Source of the DNA: Lactonifactor sp050944855
GTDB lineage: Bacteria > Bacillota > Clostridia > Lachnospirales > Lachnospiraceae
Assembly: GCA_050944855.1 (NCBI GenBank)
Contig: JBMNRU010000003.1
Location: 1 to 64,000, forward strand
Direction of reading: 5' to 3'
Length of the DNA: 64,000 bases
The notes beneath the pieces were generated by a model. That model was given only the letters and a program-made list of their open reading frames with translations, ran no database searches and was not told the origin of the DNA. Both the position numbers and the translations under genes were made by a program. Shown here piece after piece: positions 6,333-14,578 of the stretch (position 1 is the first letter of the stretch; the number at the start of each line of letters is the position of its first letter).

Positions 6333-7655
6333 ATGGGACTGTTCACATTTAAGGGCGGTATTCACCCCTACGATGGAAAAGAACTATCCAAAGCAAAACC
6401 GATCTCAACTTATCTTCCTCAGGGCAATCTGGTTTATCCATTATCTCAGCATATTGGTGCGCCAGCAAAGCCCATTGTGGAAAAAGGTGATAGAGTGTTG
6501 GTAGGCCAGAAGATTGCAGAAGCAGGCGGTTTCGTATCCGCACCCATTCATGCATCTGTGTCAGGAACTGTTAAAGGGCTGACGTCCACACTTCTGGTAA
6601 CGGGCGCTATGGCTCAGGCAATTGAAATTGAAAATGATGGTTTGTATGAAACGGTTGAGTATCAGCCGGCCGAATCCTTAGAGGCGCTTACAAAAGAGGA
6701 GATCAGAAAGCGTATTCAGGAAGGCGGCGTAGTAGGTATGGGAGGTGCCGGATTCCCCACCCATGTAAAACTCTCTCCGAAGGAACCTGAAAAGATTGAC
6801 TATATTCTGGTAAATGGTGCAGAGTGTGAACCATATCTGACATCGGATTACCGAAGAATGCTGGAAAATCCGGAAATGGTCATTGAAGGCCTGAAATGTA
6901 TTCTGGCGCTGTTTGATCATGCAAAGGGTTATATCTGTATTGAAGACAACAAGCCGGATTGTATTTCTCTGATGCAGGATCTGGTTAAGGATGAGCCCAG
7001 AATTGAAGTGGCAAGTCTTAAGACAAAGTATCCGCAGGGGGCAGAGCGCTGTCTGATCAAGGCTGTTACAGGCCGTGAAGTAAACTCTGCCATGCTTCCC
7101 GCTGATGCAGGATGTGTAGTAGATAATATTGATACAGTAGTGTCTGTTTATAAAGCTGTTATGCTGGGACAGCCGCTGATGCACCGTATCGTTACGGTAA
7201 CCGGTGATGCCATCGCTGAGCCGCAGAACTTCTCCGTCTGTACAGGTACGAACCTGGAAGAACTGGTAGAGGCAGCCGGCGGATGGAAGAAAGAACCGGC
7301 CAAGATTGTTTCCGGCGGTCCTATGATGGGATTCGGCTTATATGATCTGCATGTTCCGGTGACAAAAACTTCTTCTGCACTGCTTTGTCTGACTTCCGAT
7401 GATGTATCAGCATCTCCTGAGACGGCATGCATTAACTGCGGACGATGCGTCAGTGTATGTCCGGCGCATCTGCTTCCGTCCAGACTGGCCACATATGCGG
7501 ATGCACATCAGGAAGAAGCATTTGTAAAATATGAAGGTATGGAATGTGTTTCCTGCGGATGCTGCAGTTTTACCTGTCCGGCAAAACGCCCGCTGACACA
7601 GTCCATTAAATCTATGCGTATGATTGTATTGAACAACAGAAAGAAGAAAGCTTAA
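6333..7655 (+). CDS. rnfC: Rnf electron transport complex subunit C
   Basis: The peripheral NADH-facing subunit of the Rnf complex, which couples ferredoxin oxidation and NAD+ reduction to Na+ or H+ export. The start is the ATG at 6333, seven bases after GGAGG; the open frame further upstream is leader. It is 440 residues, the compact form usual in Clostridia. It has a biotinyl-lipoyl-like N-terminal domain (HIGAPAKPIVEKGDRV), a glycine-rich FMN/NADH site GGAGFPTHVK near residue 137, a SLBB-like region, and two 4Fe-4S motifs, CINCGRCVSVCP near 366 and CVSCGCCSFTCP near 405. First gene of rnfCDGEAB; 14 bases to rnfD. Confidence 0.95.
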   Translation: MGLFTFKGGIHPYDGKELSKAKPISTYLPQGNLVYPLSQHIGAPAKPIVEKGDRVLVGQKIAEAGGFVSAPIHASVSGTVKGLTSTLLVTGAMAQAIEIENDGLYETVEYQPAESLEALTKEEIRKRIQEGGVVGMGGAGFPTHVKLSPKEPEKIDYILVNGAECEPYLTSDYRRMLENPEMVIEGLKCILALFDHAKGYICIEDNKPDCISLMQDLVKDEPRIEVASLKTKYPQGAERCLIKAVTGREVNSAMLPADAGCVVDNIDTVVSVYKAVMLGQPLMHRIVTVTGDAIAEPQNFSVCTGTNLEELVEAAGGWKKEPAKIVSGGPMMGFGLYDLHVPVTKTSSALLCLTSDDVSASPETACINCGRCVSVCPAHLLPSRLATYADAHQEEAFVKYEGMECVSCGCCSFTCPAKRPLTQSIKSMRMIVLNNRKKKA

Positions 7656-7669
7656 TAGGAGGTAAGAAA

Positions 7670-8629
7670 ATGAGTGAATTATTACATGTGTCATCTTCAC
7701 CTCATATTAGGTCGAAGGTGAAGACCAGTAATTTGATGCTGATGGTAGTCATCGCTTTAATGCCGGCTACACTTTTCGGTATTTACAATTTTGGACCCCA
7801 TGCATTGATGGTAATCCTTGTATCCGTAGCTACCTGTGTGCTGGCTGAGTATGCTTATCAGCATTTTATGAAGCTGCCGGTAACCATAGGAGACTACAGT
7901 GCAGTGATCACAGGCTTGCTGCTGGCTTTGAATCTGCCGGCCAATGCTACCTGGTGGATGCCTGTGATCGGCGGTTTGTTTTCTATTATTATTGTAAAGC
8001 AGTTGTTTGGCGGTCTGGGACAGAACTTCATGAATCCGGCACTGGCGGGCAGATGTTTTCTGTTAATTTCCTTCACGGGACGTATGACTGACTTTACAGT
8101 ACCTGCCAATGCCTGGGGTAATATCGTGGATACAGTGTCAGGAGCCACACCTCTGGCAGAATTAAAAGCGGGCGGAAGCGTAGATGTAATGTCGATGTTC
8201 CTTGGCAATACGCAGGGGACCATCGGTGAGACATCTGTGATCGCAATCCTGATCGGTGCCGGATTCCTTCTGGCTATGAAGGTGATCGATCTGCGTATTC
8301 CATTGACTTACATAGCATCCTTTGCCGTGTTTGTACTGTTATTCGGCGGACATGGATTGGATATGTACTATCTGGTTGCACATTTATGCGGCGGTGGTCT
8401 GATGCTGGGTGCCTGGTTTATGGCTACGGATTATGTAACGACACCAATCACCAAAAACGGACAGATTGTATATGGTATCTGTCTTGGTGTGTTTACGGGA
8501 TTGTTCCGTATTTTCGGCGGTTCTGCAGAGGGCGTATCCTACGCCATCATTTTCTGCAACCTGCTTGTTCCGATCATTGAACGTTTTACCATTCCGAAAG
8601 CTTTTGGCAAAGGAGGTAAAAAGGCATGA
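7670..8629 (+). CDS. rnfD: Rnf electron transport complex subunit D
   Basis: A 319-residue integral membrane subunit with about nine or ten hydrophobic helices, homologous to NqrB. The flavin site SGATPLAE near residue 157 carries the threonine (about T160) that takes covalent FMN through a phosphoester bond in this family. With RnfG it carries electrons through the membrane. AGGAGG lies eight bases upstream. The last four bases overlap the rnfG start (ATGA), indicating translational coupling. Confidence 0.95.
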   Translation: MSELLHVSSSPHIRSKVKTSNLMLMVVIALMPATLFGIYNFGPHALMVILVSVATCVLAEYAYQHFMKLPVTIGDYSAVITGLLLALNLPANATWWMPVIGGLFSIIIVKQLFGGLGQNFMNPALAGRCFLLISFTGRMTDFTVPANAWGNIVDTVSGATPLAELKAGGSVDVMSMFLGNTQGTIGETSVIAILIGAGFLLAMKVIDLRIPLTYIASFAVFVLLFGGHGLDMYYLVAHLCGGGLMLGAWFMATDYVTTPITKNGQIVYGICLGVFTGLFRIFGGSAEGVSYAIIFCNLLVPIIERFTIPKAFGKGGKKA

Positions 8630-9237
8630 AAAAAAACAATATAGTAAAAGACACCATGATACTGACTCTGATCACTCTGGTAGCCGGTCTGCTTCTTGGT
8701 CTGGTATATGAAATTACAAAAGAACCTATCGCAGAGCAGGAACTGCTGGCAAAGCAGGAAGCTTATCAGGCGGTATTTGAGGATGCAGACAGCTTTGAAC
8801 CGGTAATAGAAGGCGAAGATGCGGATCTGCAGAACTATCTGGCAGAATCCGGATTTACAGCCCAGAGTGTAAACGAGGTGATGGAGGCGGTAGACGCTTC
8901 CGGAGCAGCTTTGGGATATGTACTGAATGTGACCACATCAGAAGGTTACGGCGGAGATATCAGTTTCTCCATGGGTATCCGGGAAGATGGAACGTTAAAC
9001 GGAATTTCGATTTTGTCTATCGGTGAGACTGCAGGTCTGGGCATGAATGCCGATACCGATGAATTCAAAGGACAGTTTGCCAATAAAAAGGTAGAAGAGT
9101 TTACCGTAACGAAAACAGGGTCTACTTCTGACAGCGAGATTGATGCATTAAGCGGTGCAACGATTACATCCAGAGCCATGGTAGGCGGTGTTAATGCAGG
9201 TTTATGTGCAGCTCAGTATGTGGAAGGAGGTAAGTAA
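8626..9237 (+). CDS. rnfG: Rnf electron transport complex subunit G
   Basis: A 203-residue protein with one N-terminal membrane helix (residues about 8-28) and an extracytoplasmic FMN-binding domain, homologous to NqrC. The covalent FMN attachment motif SGATITS is near residue 176, with T179 as the probable acceptor. Its stretch GYGGDISFSMGI is typical of the FMN_bind domain. It overlaps rnfD by four bases and is followed by rnfE after two bases. The order C-D-G-E-A-B is that of the acetogenic and clostridial Rnf operons. Confidence 0.95.
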   Translation: MKKNNIVKDTMILTLITLVAGLLLGLVYEITKEPIAEQELLAKQEAYQAVFEDADSFEPVIEGEDADLQNYLAESGFTAQSVNEVMEAVDASGAALGYVLNVTTSEGYGGDISFSMGIREDGTLNGISILSIGETAGLGMNADTDEFKGQFANKKVEEFTVTKTGSTSDSEIDALSGATITSRAMVGGVNAGLCAAQYVEGGK

Positions 9238-9239
9238 AG

Positions 9240-9941
9240 ATGAGAGAAAATTCACCTTTAGAACGTTTGTATAACGGTATTATTAAAGAAAATCCTACCT
9301 TTGTACTGGTACTGGGAATGTGTCCGACTCTGGCCGTTACAACTTCCGGTATCAATGGTTTGGGAATGGGTCTTGCTACCACCGTAGTATTGATGCTTTC
9401 TAACCTTTTTATTTCCTTACTTCGTAAGATAATTCCGGACGGTGTCCGTATGCCGGCCTATATTGTAGTGGTAGCATCTTTTGTAACCATGGTACAGTTT
9501 TTGCTGGAAGGTTTCATTCCAAGTCTTTATGCGGCATTGGGTATTTATATCCCTCTGATCGTAGTTAACTGTATCATCCTTGGCCGTGCGGAATCTTATG
9601 CTTCTAAGAACGGTCCGTTGTCCTCTCTGTTTGATGGAATTGGTATGGGTCTTGGATTTACTCTTTCCATTACCATCCTGGGTGCATTTCGTGAACTGAT
9701 CGGTGCAGGTAAGCTTTTTGGCTTTGATGTGATGCCGGCAGCTTATGAACCGGCCACGATCTTCATTCTGGCACCGGGAGCATTCTTTGTACTGGCATTT
9801 TTAGCTGCTGTCAGAACCAAGATGGGTGAAAAACGTCCGAACAGTAAACTGGCACAGCCTGGCGGATGCAATGCAGATTGTGCAAATTGTGGAAATCATG
9901 CCTGCGGCGGAAACAAAGTTTCCGTTTCAGAGAAAGAATAG
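9240..9941 (+). CDS. rnfE: Rnf electron transport complex subunit E with Cys-rich C-terminal tail
   Basis: A 233-residue membrane subunit (six helices) homologous to NqrD. With RnfA it forms the central pseudo-symmetric pair that holds a membrane 2Fe-2S centre; the cysteines in VLVLGMCPTLAVT and VNCIILGR are at the expected places. The C-terminus adds about 35 residues containing CNADCANCGNHAC (cysteines near 210, 214, 217 and 222), which is not part of the core fold and could bind a metal or Fe-S cluster. Whether this tail is common in relatives is unchecked. AAGGAGG precedes the ATG. Confidence 0.93.
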   Translation: MRENSPLERLYNGIIKENPTFVLVLGMCPTLAVTTSGINGLGMGLATTVVLMLSNLFISLLRKIIPDGVRMPAYIVVVASFVTMVQFLLEGFIPSLYAALGIYIPLIVVNCIILGRAESYASKNGPLSSLFDGIGMGLGFTLSITILGAFRELIGAGKLFGFDVMPAAYEPATIFILAPGAFFVLAFLAAVRTKMGEKRPNSKLAQPGGCNADCANCGNHACGGNKVSVSEKE

Positions 9942-9953
9942 GAGGGACGTACA

Positions 9954-10538
9954 GTGGAAGCATTAAGTCAACTTTTAATTATCGCGGTTGGATCTGCTGT
10001 TGTAAATAACGTTGTACTGAGTCAGTTTTTAGGACTCTGCCCGTTCTTTGGCGTTTCCAAGAAAATTGATACGGCAGCAGGTATGGGAGGCGCCGTAGTT
10101 TTCGTTATTACACTGGCGTCTTTCGTAACCAGTCTGATTTATAAATTCATCCTTGTTGCAACAGGAATGGAATACATGCAGACCATCGTATTTATTCTGG
10201 TTATTGCTGCACTGGTGCAGTTTGTAGAAATGTTTTTAAAGAAGTCTATTCCATCTCTGTATCGGAGTCTTGGCGTATATCTTCCCCTGATCACCACAAA
10301 CTGTGCAGTATTGGGTGTTGCCATTACCAACGTACAGAAGGATTACAGTATCCTGGAAGGTACGGTAAACGGATTTGCAACCGCAGTGGGATTTACCATT
10401 GCGATCGTATTGATGGCAGGACTGCGCGAGAAAATGGAATTTAACAATATTCCGAAATCTTTCCGGGGATTCCCTCATGTACTGCTGACAGCAGGCCTGA
10501 TGGCAATTGCATTCTTCGGTTTTTCGGGAATTATTTAA
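9954..10538 (+). CDS. rnfA: Rnf electron transport complex subunit A
   Basis: A 194-residue six-helix membrane protein homologous to NqrE and RsxA. Conserved stretches NNVVLSQFLGLCPFFGVS near residue 18 and ITTNCAVLGVA near residue 110 carry the cysteines that, with those of RnfE, ligate the intramembrane 2Fe-2S centre. The start is GTG at 9954 behind GGAGG. It sits between rnfE and rnfB, the usual A-B order. Confidence 0.95.
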   Translation: MEALSQLLIIAVGSAVVNNVVLSQFLGLCPFFGVSKKIDTAAGMGGAVVFVITLASFVTSLIYKFILVATGMEYMQTIVFILVIAALVQFVEMFLKKSIPSLYRSLGVYLPLITTNCAVLGVAITNVQKDYSILEGTVNGFATAVGFTIAIVLMAGLREKMEFNNIPKSFRGFPHVLLTAGLMAIAFFGFSGII

Positions 10539-10550
10539 GGAGGAGACAAA

Positions 10551-11339
10551 ATGATTACAGGAATTGTAATAGCTACACTTTTAGTTGGTGGAACCGGTCT
10601 CCTGATAGGTTTGTTTCTGGGTGTTTCCGGTAAGAAATTTGCCGTTGAAGTAGACGAAACAGAGGTTGCAGTAAGAGAGGAGCTTCCCGGCAACAATTGC
10701 GGAGGCTGTGGTTTTCCGGGCTGTGATGGTCTGGCAGCTGCAATCGCAAAAGGAGAGGCGCCTGTGAATGGCTGTCCGGTAGGCGGTGCTTCTGTAGCAA
10801 GTAAAATTGCCGCTATTATGGGGCAGGAAGTAGGAGAGTCCACACGTATGACAGCGTTTGTCCGCTGTAGCGGTGATTGTGAAAGAACAACGGTGAACTA
10901 TGAGTACACCGGTACGCAGGACTGTGATATGCTGGGATTTGTTCCGGGCGGCGGTCCAAAGGCATGTAACCATGGATGTTTAGGCTATGGATCTTGTGTA
11001 AAGGCTTGTCAGTTTGACGCGATCCATATTATAAACGGCATTGCGGTTGTGGATAAAGAAGCTTGTAAGGCCTGCGGTAAATGTGTTGCCGCATGTCCGA
11101 AGCAGTTAATTGAACTGATTCCATATGAACAGAAAGTCATGGTTGGATGTAATTCCAAAGACAAGGGAAAAACCGTTATGTCTGCTTGTAAAGTTGGATG
11201 TATTGGATGTAAGAAGTGTGAAAAAGGTTGTCCGGAGGGTGCAATTACAGTAACGGATAATGTGGCACACATTGATTACGAAAAATGTACCAACTGTGGT
11301 ACATGTAAAGAACTTTGTCCAAGAAAAGTTATCTTATAA
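10551..11339 (+). CDS. rnfB: Rnf electron transport complex subunit B
   Basis: The ferredoxin-accepting iron-sulfur subunit, 262 residues. An N-terminal membrane helix (about 2-24) is followed by the RnfB-specific 4Fe-4S domain, with NNCGGCGFPGCDG near residue 50 and a fourth Cys about 17 residues later. Four further cysteine motifs follow in the C-terminal half: CNHGCLGYGSCVKAC, CKACGKCVAACP, CIGCKKCEKGCP and CTNCGTCKELCP. Electrons pass from ferredoxin into the membrane subunits from here. GGAGG lies seven bases upstream. It is the last gene of the operon, with a terminator 30 bases on. Confidence 0.95.
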   Translation: MITGIVIATLLVGGTGLLIGLFLGVSGKKFAVEVDETEVAVREELPGNNCGGCGFPGCDGLAAAIAKGEAPVNGCPVGGASVASKIAAIMGQEVGESTRMTAFVRCSGDCERTTVNYEYTGTQDCDMLGFVPGGGPKACNHGCLGYGSCVKACQFDAIHIINGIAVVDKEACKACGKCVAACPKQLIELIPYEQKVMVGCNSKDKGKTVMSACKVGCIGCKKCEKGCPEGAITVTDNVAHIDYEKCTNCGTCKELCPRKVIL

Positions 11340-11365
11340 TAGAAGAGTGTGTATACTAAATGATA

Positions 11366-11400
11366 AAAAGCGGCTTCGTTTCCCAGCGAAGTCGTTTTTT
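11366..11400 (+). terminator. Terminator of the rnf operon
   Basis: AAGCGGCTTCG (11369-11379) pairs with CGAAGTCGTTT (11387 onward), with two G-U pairs, and ends in TTTTTT. It follows the rnfB stop by about 30 bases. Confidence 0.85.
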
Positions 11401-11446
11401 ATTATTTAGGAAAGTTCGTCTCAGTGGAAATAAAGCGAACATACAT

Positions 11447-11475
11447 TTGCATCTGTGGGCAATCTGTGTTATGAT
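11447..11475 (+). promoter_or_regulatory. Extended -10 promoter for the NusG-II gene and downstream operon
   Basis: TTGCAT (11447-11452), a 17-base spacer and TATGAT (11470-11475) preceded by TGT form a good extended -10 promoter, about 40 bases before the start at 11514. Confidence 0.65.
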
Positions 11476-11513
11476 ACTCTCAGTATATAAGAGGATGAAC
11501 AGGTGATTATATT

Positions 11514-11870
11514 ATGAAAAAAAGAGACGGTATCATTGTGGCAGCGGTTTTGTTGCTGGCAGGCCTGACATGGCTGCTGCCGCGGCTCTTTCTGTCAGAG
11601 GAAAACACTTGTCTGCAAATTACGGTGGACGGTGATGTTTATGGCACATATTCTCTTTTAGAAGATCAGGAAATAGCTGTGGGCGCCACCAATGTCTGCA
11701 AAATTGAAAATGGCGTGGTCACTATGATCGAGGCCAAATGTCCGGATCATCTATGTATCAAACAGAGAGCGATCGATAAAAAGGGAGGTACCATTGTCTG
11801 CCTTCCGAATCGAGTTGTTCTTGAGATTATCAATGCAGAGGAAAACGAGGTAGATATCATTGCAAAGTAG
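11514..11870 (+). CDS. NusG domain II-containing membrane-anchored protein
   Basis: A 118-residue protein with an N-terminal membrane helix (residues about 7-24) and a small extracytoplasmic NusG domain II-like beta domain. The typical core is visible: LQITVDGDVYGTYSL, then NVCKIENGVVTMIEAKCPDHLC, then GGTIVCLPNRVVLEI. Proteins of this type are found beside Gx-transporter/HepI genes and Rnf or FMN-binding genes in Clostridia; the molecular role is not established. The three cysteines (CPDHLC and IVCLP) may form a disulfide or metal site. It overlaps the next gene by 11 bases. Confidence 0.85.
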   Translation: MKKRDGIIVAAVLLLAGLTWLLPRLFLSEENTCLQITVDGDVYGTYSLLEDQEIAVGATNVCKIENGVVTMIEAKCPDHLCIKQRAIDKKGGTIVCLPNRVVLEIINAEENEVDIIAK

Positions 11871-12387
11871 TCAAAAAAAGCTGGCAATACTGGGTCTGCT
11901 CACTGCAGTCGCGATTCTGCTTGGGTATGTGGAAAGCCTGTTTCCCGTATTTGTCGGAATACCGGGGATCAAACTAGGACTGGCTAACCTGGCTGTTATT
12001 TTTGTTTTGTATTTGTTTGGAGTTCGAGAGGCTATACTGGTTTCTGCTATCCGGATCCTGGTCATAGGATTTTTATTTGGTAATTTATTTAGTATTTTCT
12101 TTAGTCTGGCAGGCGGCCTGCTGAGTATTGCGACGATGTATCTTTTAAGAAAGATACCGGATGTCAGTGTCATCGGCGTGAGTATTTCGGGAGGGGTATC
12201 TCATAATCTGGGGCAGATTATCGTTGCCATGCTTGTGGTTGAAAATGTCCATTTGTTTTACTATTTTCCGGTACTGCTGCTGGCCGGGCTGGTGACGGGT
12301 GCGTTTCTTGGTATATTGAGCAGAGAGATTTTAAAACGTCTGCAGCCTTATGTACAGAAGCAGCTGCACGAATCAAAGAGAGGTTAG
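11860..12387 (+). CDS. Gx transporter family protein (HepI-like)
   Basis: A 175-residue integral membrane protein with about five or six helices. It matches the family annotated as heptaprenyl diphosphate synthase component I or Gx transporter: GIPGIKLGLANLAVIFVLY near residues 31-49 and FLFGNLFSIFFSLAGGLLS near 70-90. These proteins resemble ECF S components, and an isoprenoid-related or transport role is only suspected. The start is TTG at 11860 inside the preceding gene, with GAGG about nine bases before it. Confidence 0.8.
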   Translation: MQSSQKKLAILGLLTAVAILLGYVESLFPVFVGIPGIKLGLANLAVIFVLYLFGVREAILVSAIRILVIGFLFGNLFSIFFSLAGGLLSIATMYLLRKIPDVSVIGVSISGGVSHNLGQIIVAMLVVENVHLFYYFPVLLLAGLVTGAFLGILSREILKRLQPYVQKQLHESKRG

Positions 12388-12389
12388 AG

Positions 12390-13001
12390 ATGATAGCATA
12401 TATAAAAGGGGAAGTAGCAGATATAGAAGAGAATAAGATTATACTGGAGAACCAGCAGATAGGATATAATATTTTTATGCCTATGAGTTATGCAGATCTG
12501 CATATAGGAGAAGAGGTCAAAATATACACCTATCTTCATGTGAAAGAAGATGCGATGCAGTTATATGGATTTCTGACCAAAGATGATCTGCAGATCTTTC
12601 AGCTGCTGTTAGGGGTAAATGGAATCGGCCCGAAAGGGGCATTAGGTATTTTGTCCGGCCTTACGGCAGATGAGCTGCGTTTTGCTGTTTTGGCAGAGGA
12701 TGCTGCTACTATTGCCAAAGCACCGGGTATTGGGAAAAAAACAGCGCAAAAACTAATATTAGAATTAAAAGACAAGTTGAATCTGGAAAGCGCCTTTGAA
12801 CAAAAGCTGGAAAACCAAAAGAATTCGCCTCTTTCGGAGGATGACAGCAGCCGAAATAATAAAAAAGAGGCCGTTCAGGCCTTAGTGGCATTGGGATACA
12901 GCAGCGCCGATGCGCTTCGTGCCGTGAAACAGGTAGAGGATGCGGAACATATGGAGATAGAAGAAATATTAAAACAAGCATTGAAAAAAATGAGTTTTTA
13001 G
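12390..13001 (+). CDS. ruvA: Holliday junction branch migration protein RuvA
   Basis: A 203-residue junction-binding subunit that loads RuvB on four-way DNA during recombination. It has the N-terminal OB-fold (MIAYIKGEVADIEENKIIL), tandem helix-hairpin-helix motifs (LLGVNGIGPKGALGILSG near 72-89 and KAPGIGKKTAQKLILELK near 110-127), a linker near 140-155, and the C-terminal RuvB-binding three-helix domain (AVQALVALGYSSADALRAV). It starts two bases after the upstream gene and precedes ruvB by 15 bases. Confidence 0.97.
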   Translation: MIAYIKGEVADIEENKIILENQQIGYNIFMPMSYADLHIGEEVKIYTYLHVKEDAMQLYGFLTKDDLQIFQLLLGVNGIGPKGALGILSGLTADELRFAVLAEDAATIAKAPGIGKKTAQKLILELKDKLNLESAFEQKLENQKNSPLSEDDSSRNNKKEAVQALVALGYSSADALRAVKQVEDAEHMEIEEILKQALKKMSF

Positions 13002-13016
13002 GTGGGTTCATAAAAA

Positions 13017-14009
13017 ATGAAGAAACGGATTATTACAACGGATACACTGGAAGAGGATATAAAGCTGGAGGGCAATTTACGTCCTCAGAGGCTGGACGAA
13101 TATATTGGTCAGGAGAAGACGAAGCAAAATCTTAAAATTTATATTGAGGCGGCAAAGCAAAGGGGCGATTCTCTGGATCATGTACTATTCTATGGCCCTC
13201 CCGGATTGGGAAAGACGACCCTTGCCGGCATTATCGCCAATGAAATGGGAGTACATATGAAAGTGACCAGCGGACCGGCGATCGAAAAACCCGGAGAGCT
13301 GGCTGCCATTTTAAATAATCTTCAGGAGGGAGACGTCCTGTTCATTGATGAGATCCATCGTCTGAACCGTCAGGTTGAGGAGGTATTGTATCCTGCGATG
13401 GAAGATTTTGCCATTGATATTCTGATCGGAAAGGGCGCGTCTGCGAGATCCATCCGTTTGAATCTGCCCCATTTTACTCTGGTTGGGGCCACCACCAGAG
13501 CAGGCTTGTTAACTGCGCCGTTAAGAGATCGTTTTGGAGTTGTGCATCATCTGGAATTTTATACGGATAAGGAACTGCAGACCATTATTCTGCGGTCGGC
13601 AGAGGTGCTTCAGGTAGAAATAGACGAAAAGGGCGCTATGGAAATGGCCCGCCGTTCCAGAGGAACCCCAAGGCTTGCTAATCGGTTGCTGAAGCGTGTC
13701 CGGGATTTTGCGCAGGTAAAGTATGATGGCAAGATTACTTCCGATGTGGCGGATTTTGCGTTGGATTTGTTAGAAGTGGATCAGTATGGACTGGATCAGA
13801 TTGACCGGTTGGTTCTGACCACGCTGATCGAAAAGTTTTCCGGCGGACCGGTAGGCCTGGAAACATTGGCAGCTGCCATTGGAGAAGACGCCGGTACGAT
13901 CGAAGATGTTTATGAGCCTTATTTGCTGCAGAATGGTTTTTTGTCCCGCACGCCGAGAGGCAGAATGGCCACAGAAAAGTCCTATCAACATCTGGGAATT
14001 GAATTCTAG
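13017..14009 (+). CDS. ruvB: Holliday junction branch migration ATPase RuvB
   Basis: A 330-residue hexameric AAA+ motor that drives branch migration with RuvA. Walker A is GPPGLGKTT near residue 62, Walker B is FIDEIHRL near 109, sensor 1 is VGATTRAG near 159, the arginine finger is in LRDRFGV, and sensor 2 is RGTPRLANRLL. The C-terminal winged helix ends in TPRGRMATEKSYQHLG. The length is normal. No ruvC is nearby, as expected for Firmicutes, which use RecU (encoded at 47219). Confidence 0.97.
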   Translation: MKKRIITTDTLEEDIKLEGNLRPQRLDEYIGQEKTKQNLKIYIEAAKQRGDSLDHVLFYGPPGLGKTTLAGIIANEMGVHMKVTSGPAIEKPGELAAILNNLQEGDVLFIDEIHRLNRQVEEVLYPAMEDFAIDILIGKGASARSIRLNLPHFTLVGATTRAGLLTAPLRDRFGVVHHLEFYTDKELQTIILRSAEVLQVEIDEKGAMEMARRSRGTPRLANRLLKRVRDFAQVKYDGKITSDVADFALDLLEVDQYGLDQIDRLVLTTLIEKFSGGPVGLETLAAAIGEDAGTIEDVYEPYLLQNGFLSRTPRGRMATEKSYQHLGIEF

Positions 14010-14076
14010 GCTTGTTTTTCTGCCAGATTCGATTATAATAAACATATATGAGTTTTTCTTTGGGAGGAAGCCGCAT

Positions 14077-14466
14077 ATGGCAGTTAAAAATACAACGCAG
14101 GTTTTAATCGGAGGCAAGATCATTACCCTCAGCGGTTATGAAAGCAAGGAATATCTGGAGAAGGTTGCGTCCTATCTGAATCATAAAATTACAGAGTTAA
14201 GTGAGCTACCTGGATATAATCGACAATCTGTAGAAACGAAGCATACACTTTTAAGTTTGAATGTTTCGGATGACTATTTTAAAGCGAAGAAACAGGCAGA
14301 GATTTTTGAGGAAGATCTGCAAAGTAAAGATAAAGAAATGTATGACTTAAAGCATGAATTGATTTCTGCGCAGGTACAGCTGAACAATCTTAAAAATGAA
14401 CTGTATAAAGAACGGGAAGAGAGTGAACAGCTGAAGCGTGAGATAGAACGTCTGCAAAAGAAATGA
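14077..14466 (+). CDS. zapA: Cell division protein ZapA
   Basis: A 129-residue FtsZ-ring-associated protein. The ATG at 14077 follows GGGAGG; the frame is open further upstream within ruvB, but without a start site. The N-terminal globular domain contains VLIGGKIITLSGYESKEYL and the family hallmark YLNHKI near residue 28. Residues about 70-129 form a long coiled coil rich in Glu, Lys and Leu, which dimerises ZapA. It promotes FtsZ protofilament bundling at midcell. A terminator follows. Confidence 0.88.
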   Translation: MAVKNTTQVLIGGKIITLSGYESKEYLEKVASYLNHKITELSELPGYNRQSVETKHTLLSLNVSDDYFKAKKQAEIFEEDLQSKDKEMYDLKHELISAQVQLNNLKNELYKEREESEQLKREIERLQKK

Positions 14467-14487
14467 TAGATTTACTGCAATAAAATC

Positions 14488-14516
14488 GGGGGATTGCGTC
14501 AGTAATCCCCTTTTTT
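14488..14516 (+). terminator. Terminator after zapA
   Basis: GGGGATT (14489-14495) pairs with AATCCCC (14504-14510) and is followed by TTTTTT. Confidence 0.85.
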
Positions 14517-14578
14517 CTGCTCTACAGGAAAGGTTCTGTATTGCAAAGAGTGAAAGGTTCTGGAAAGGAAAGCAGAAA

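Noticed and set aside
6678..7184. Long minus-strand frame (168 codons) opposite rnfC
   Set aside because: Shadow of rnfC codon bias; no ribosome site and no recognisable protein features.
13879..14076. Long upstream extension of ZapA within ruvB
   Set aside because: It is the ruvB sequence read in another frame; ZapA families begin at the ATG at 14077, which has a good ribosome site.
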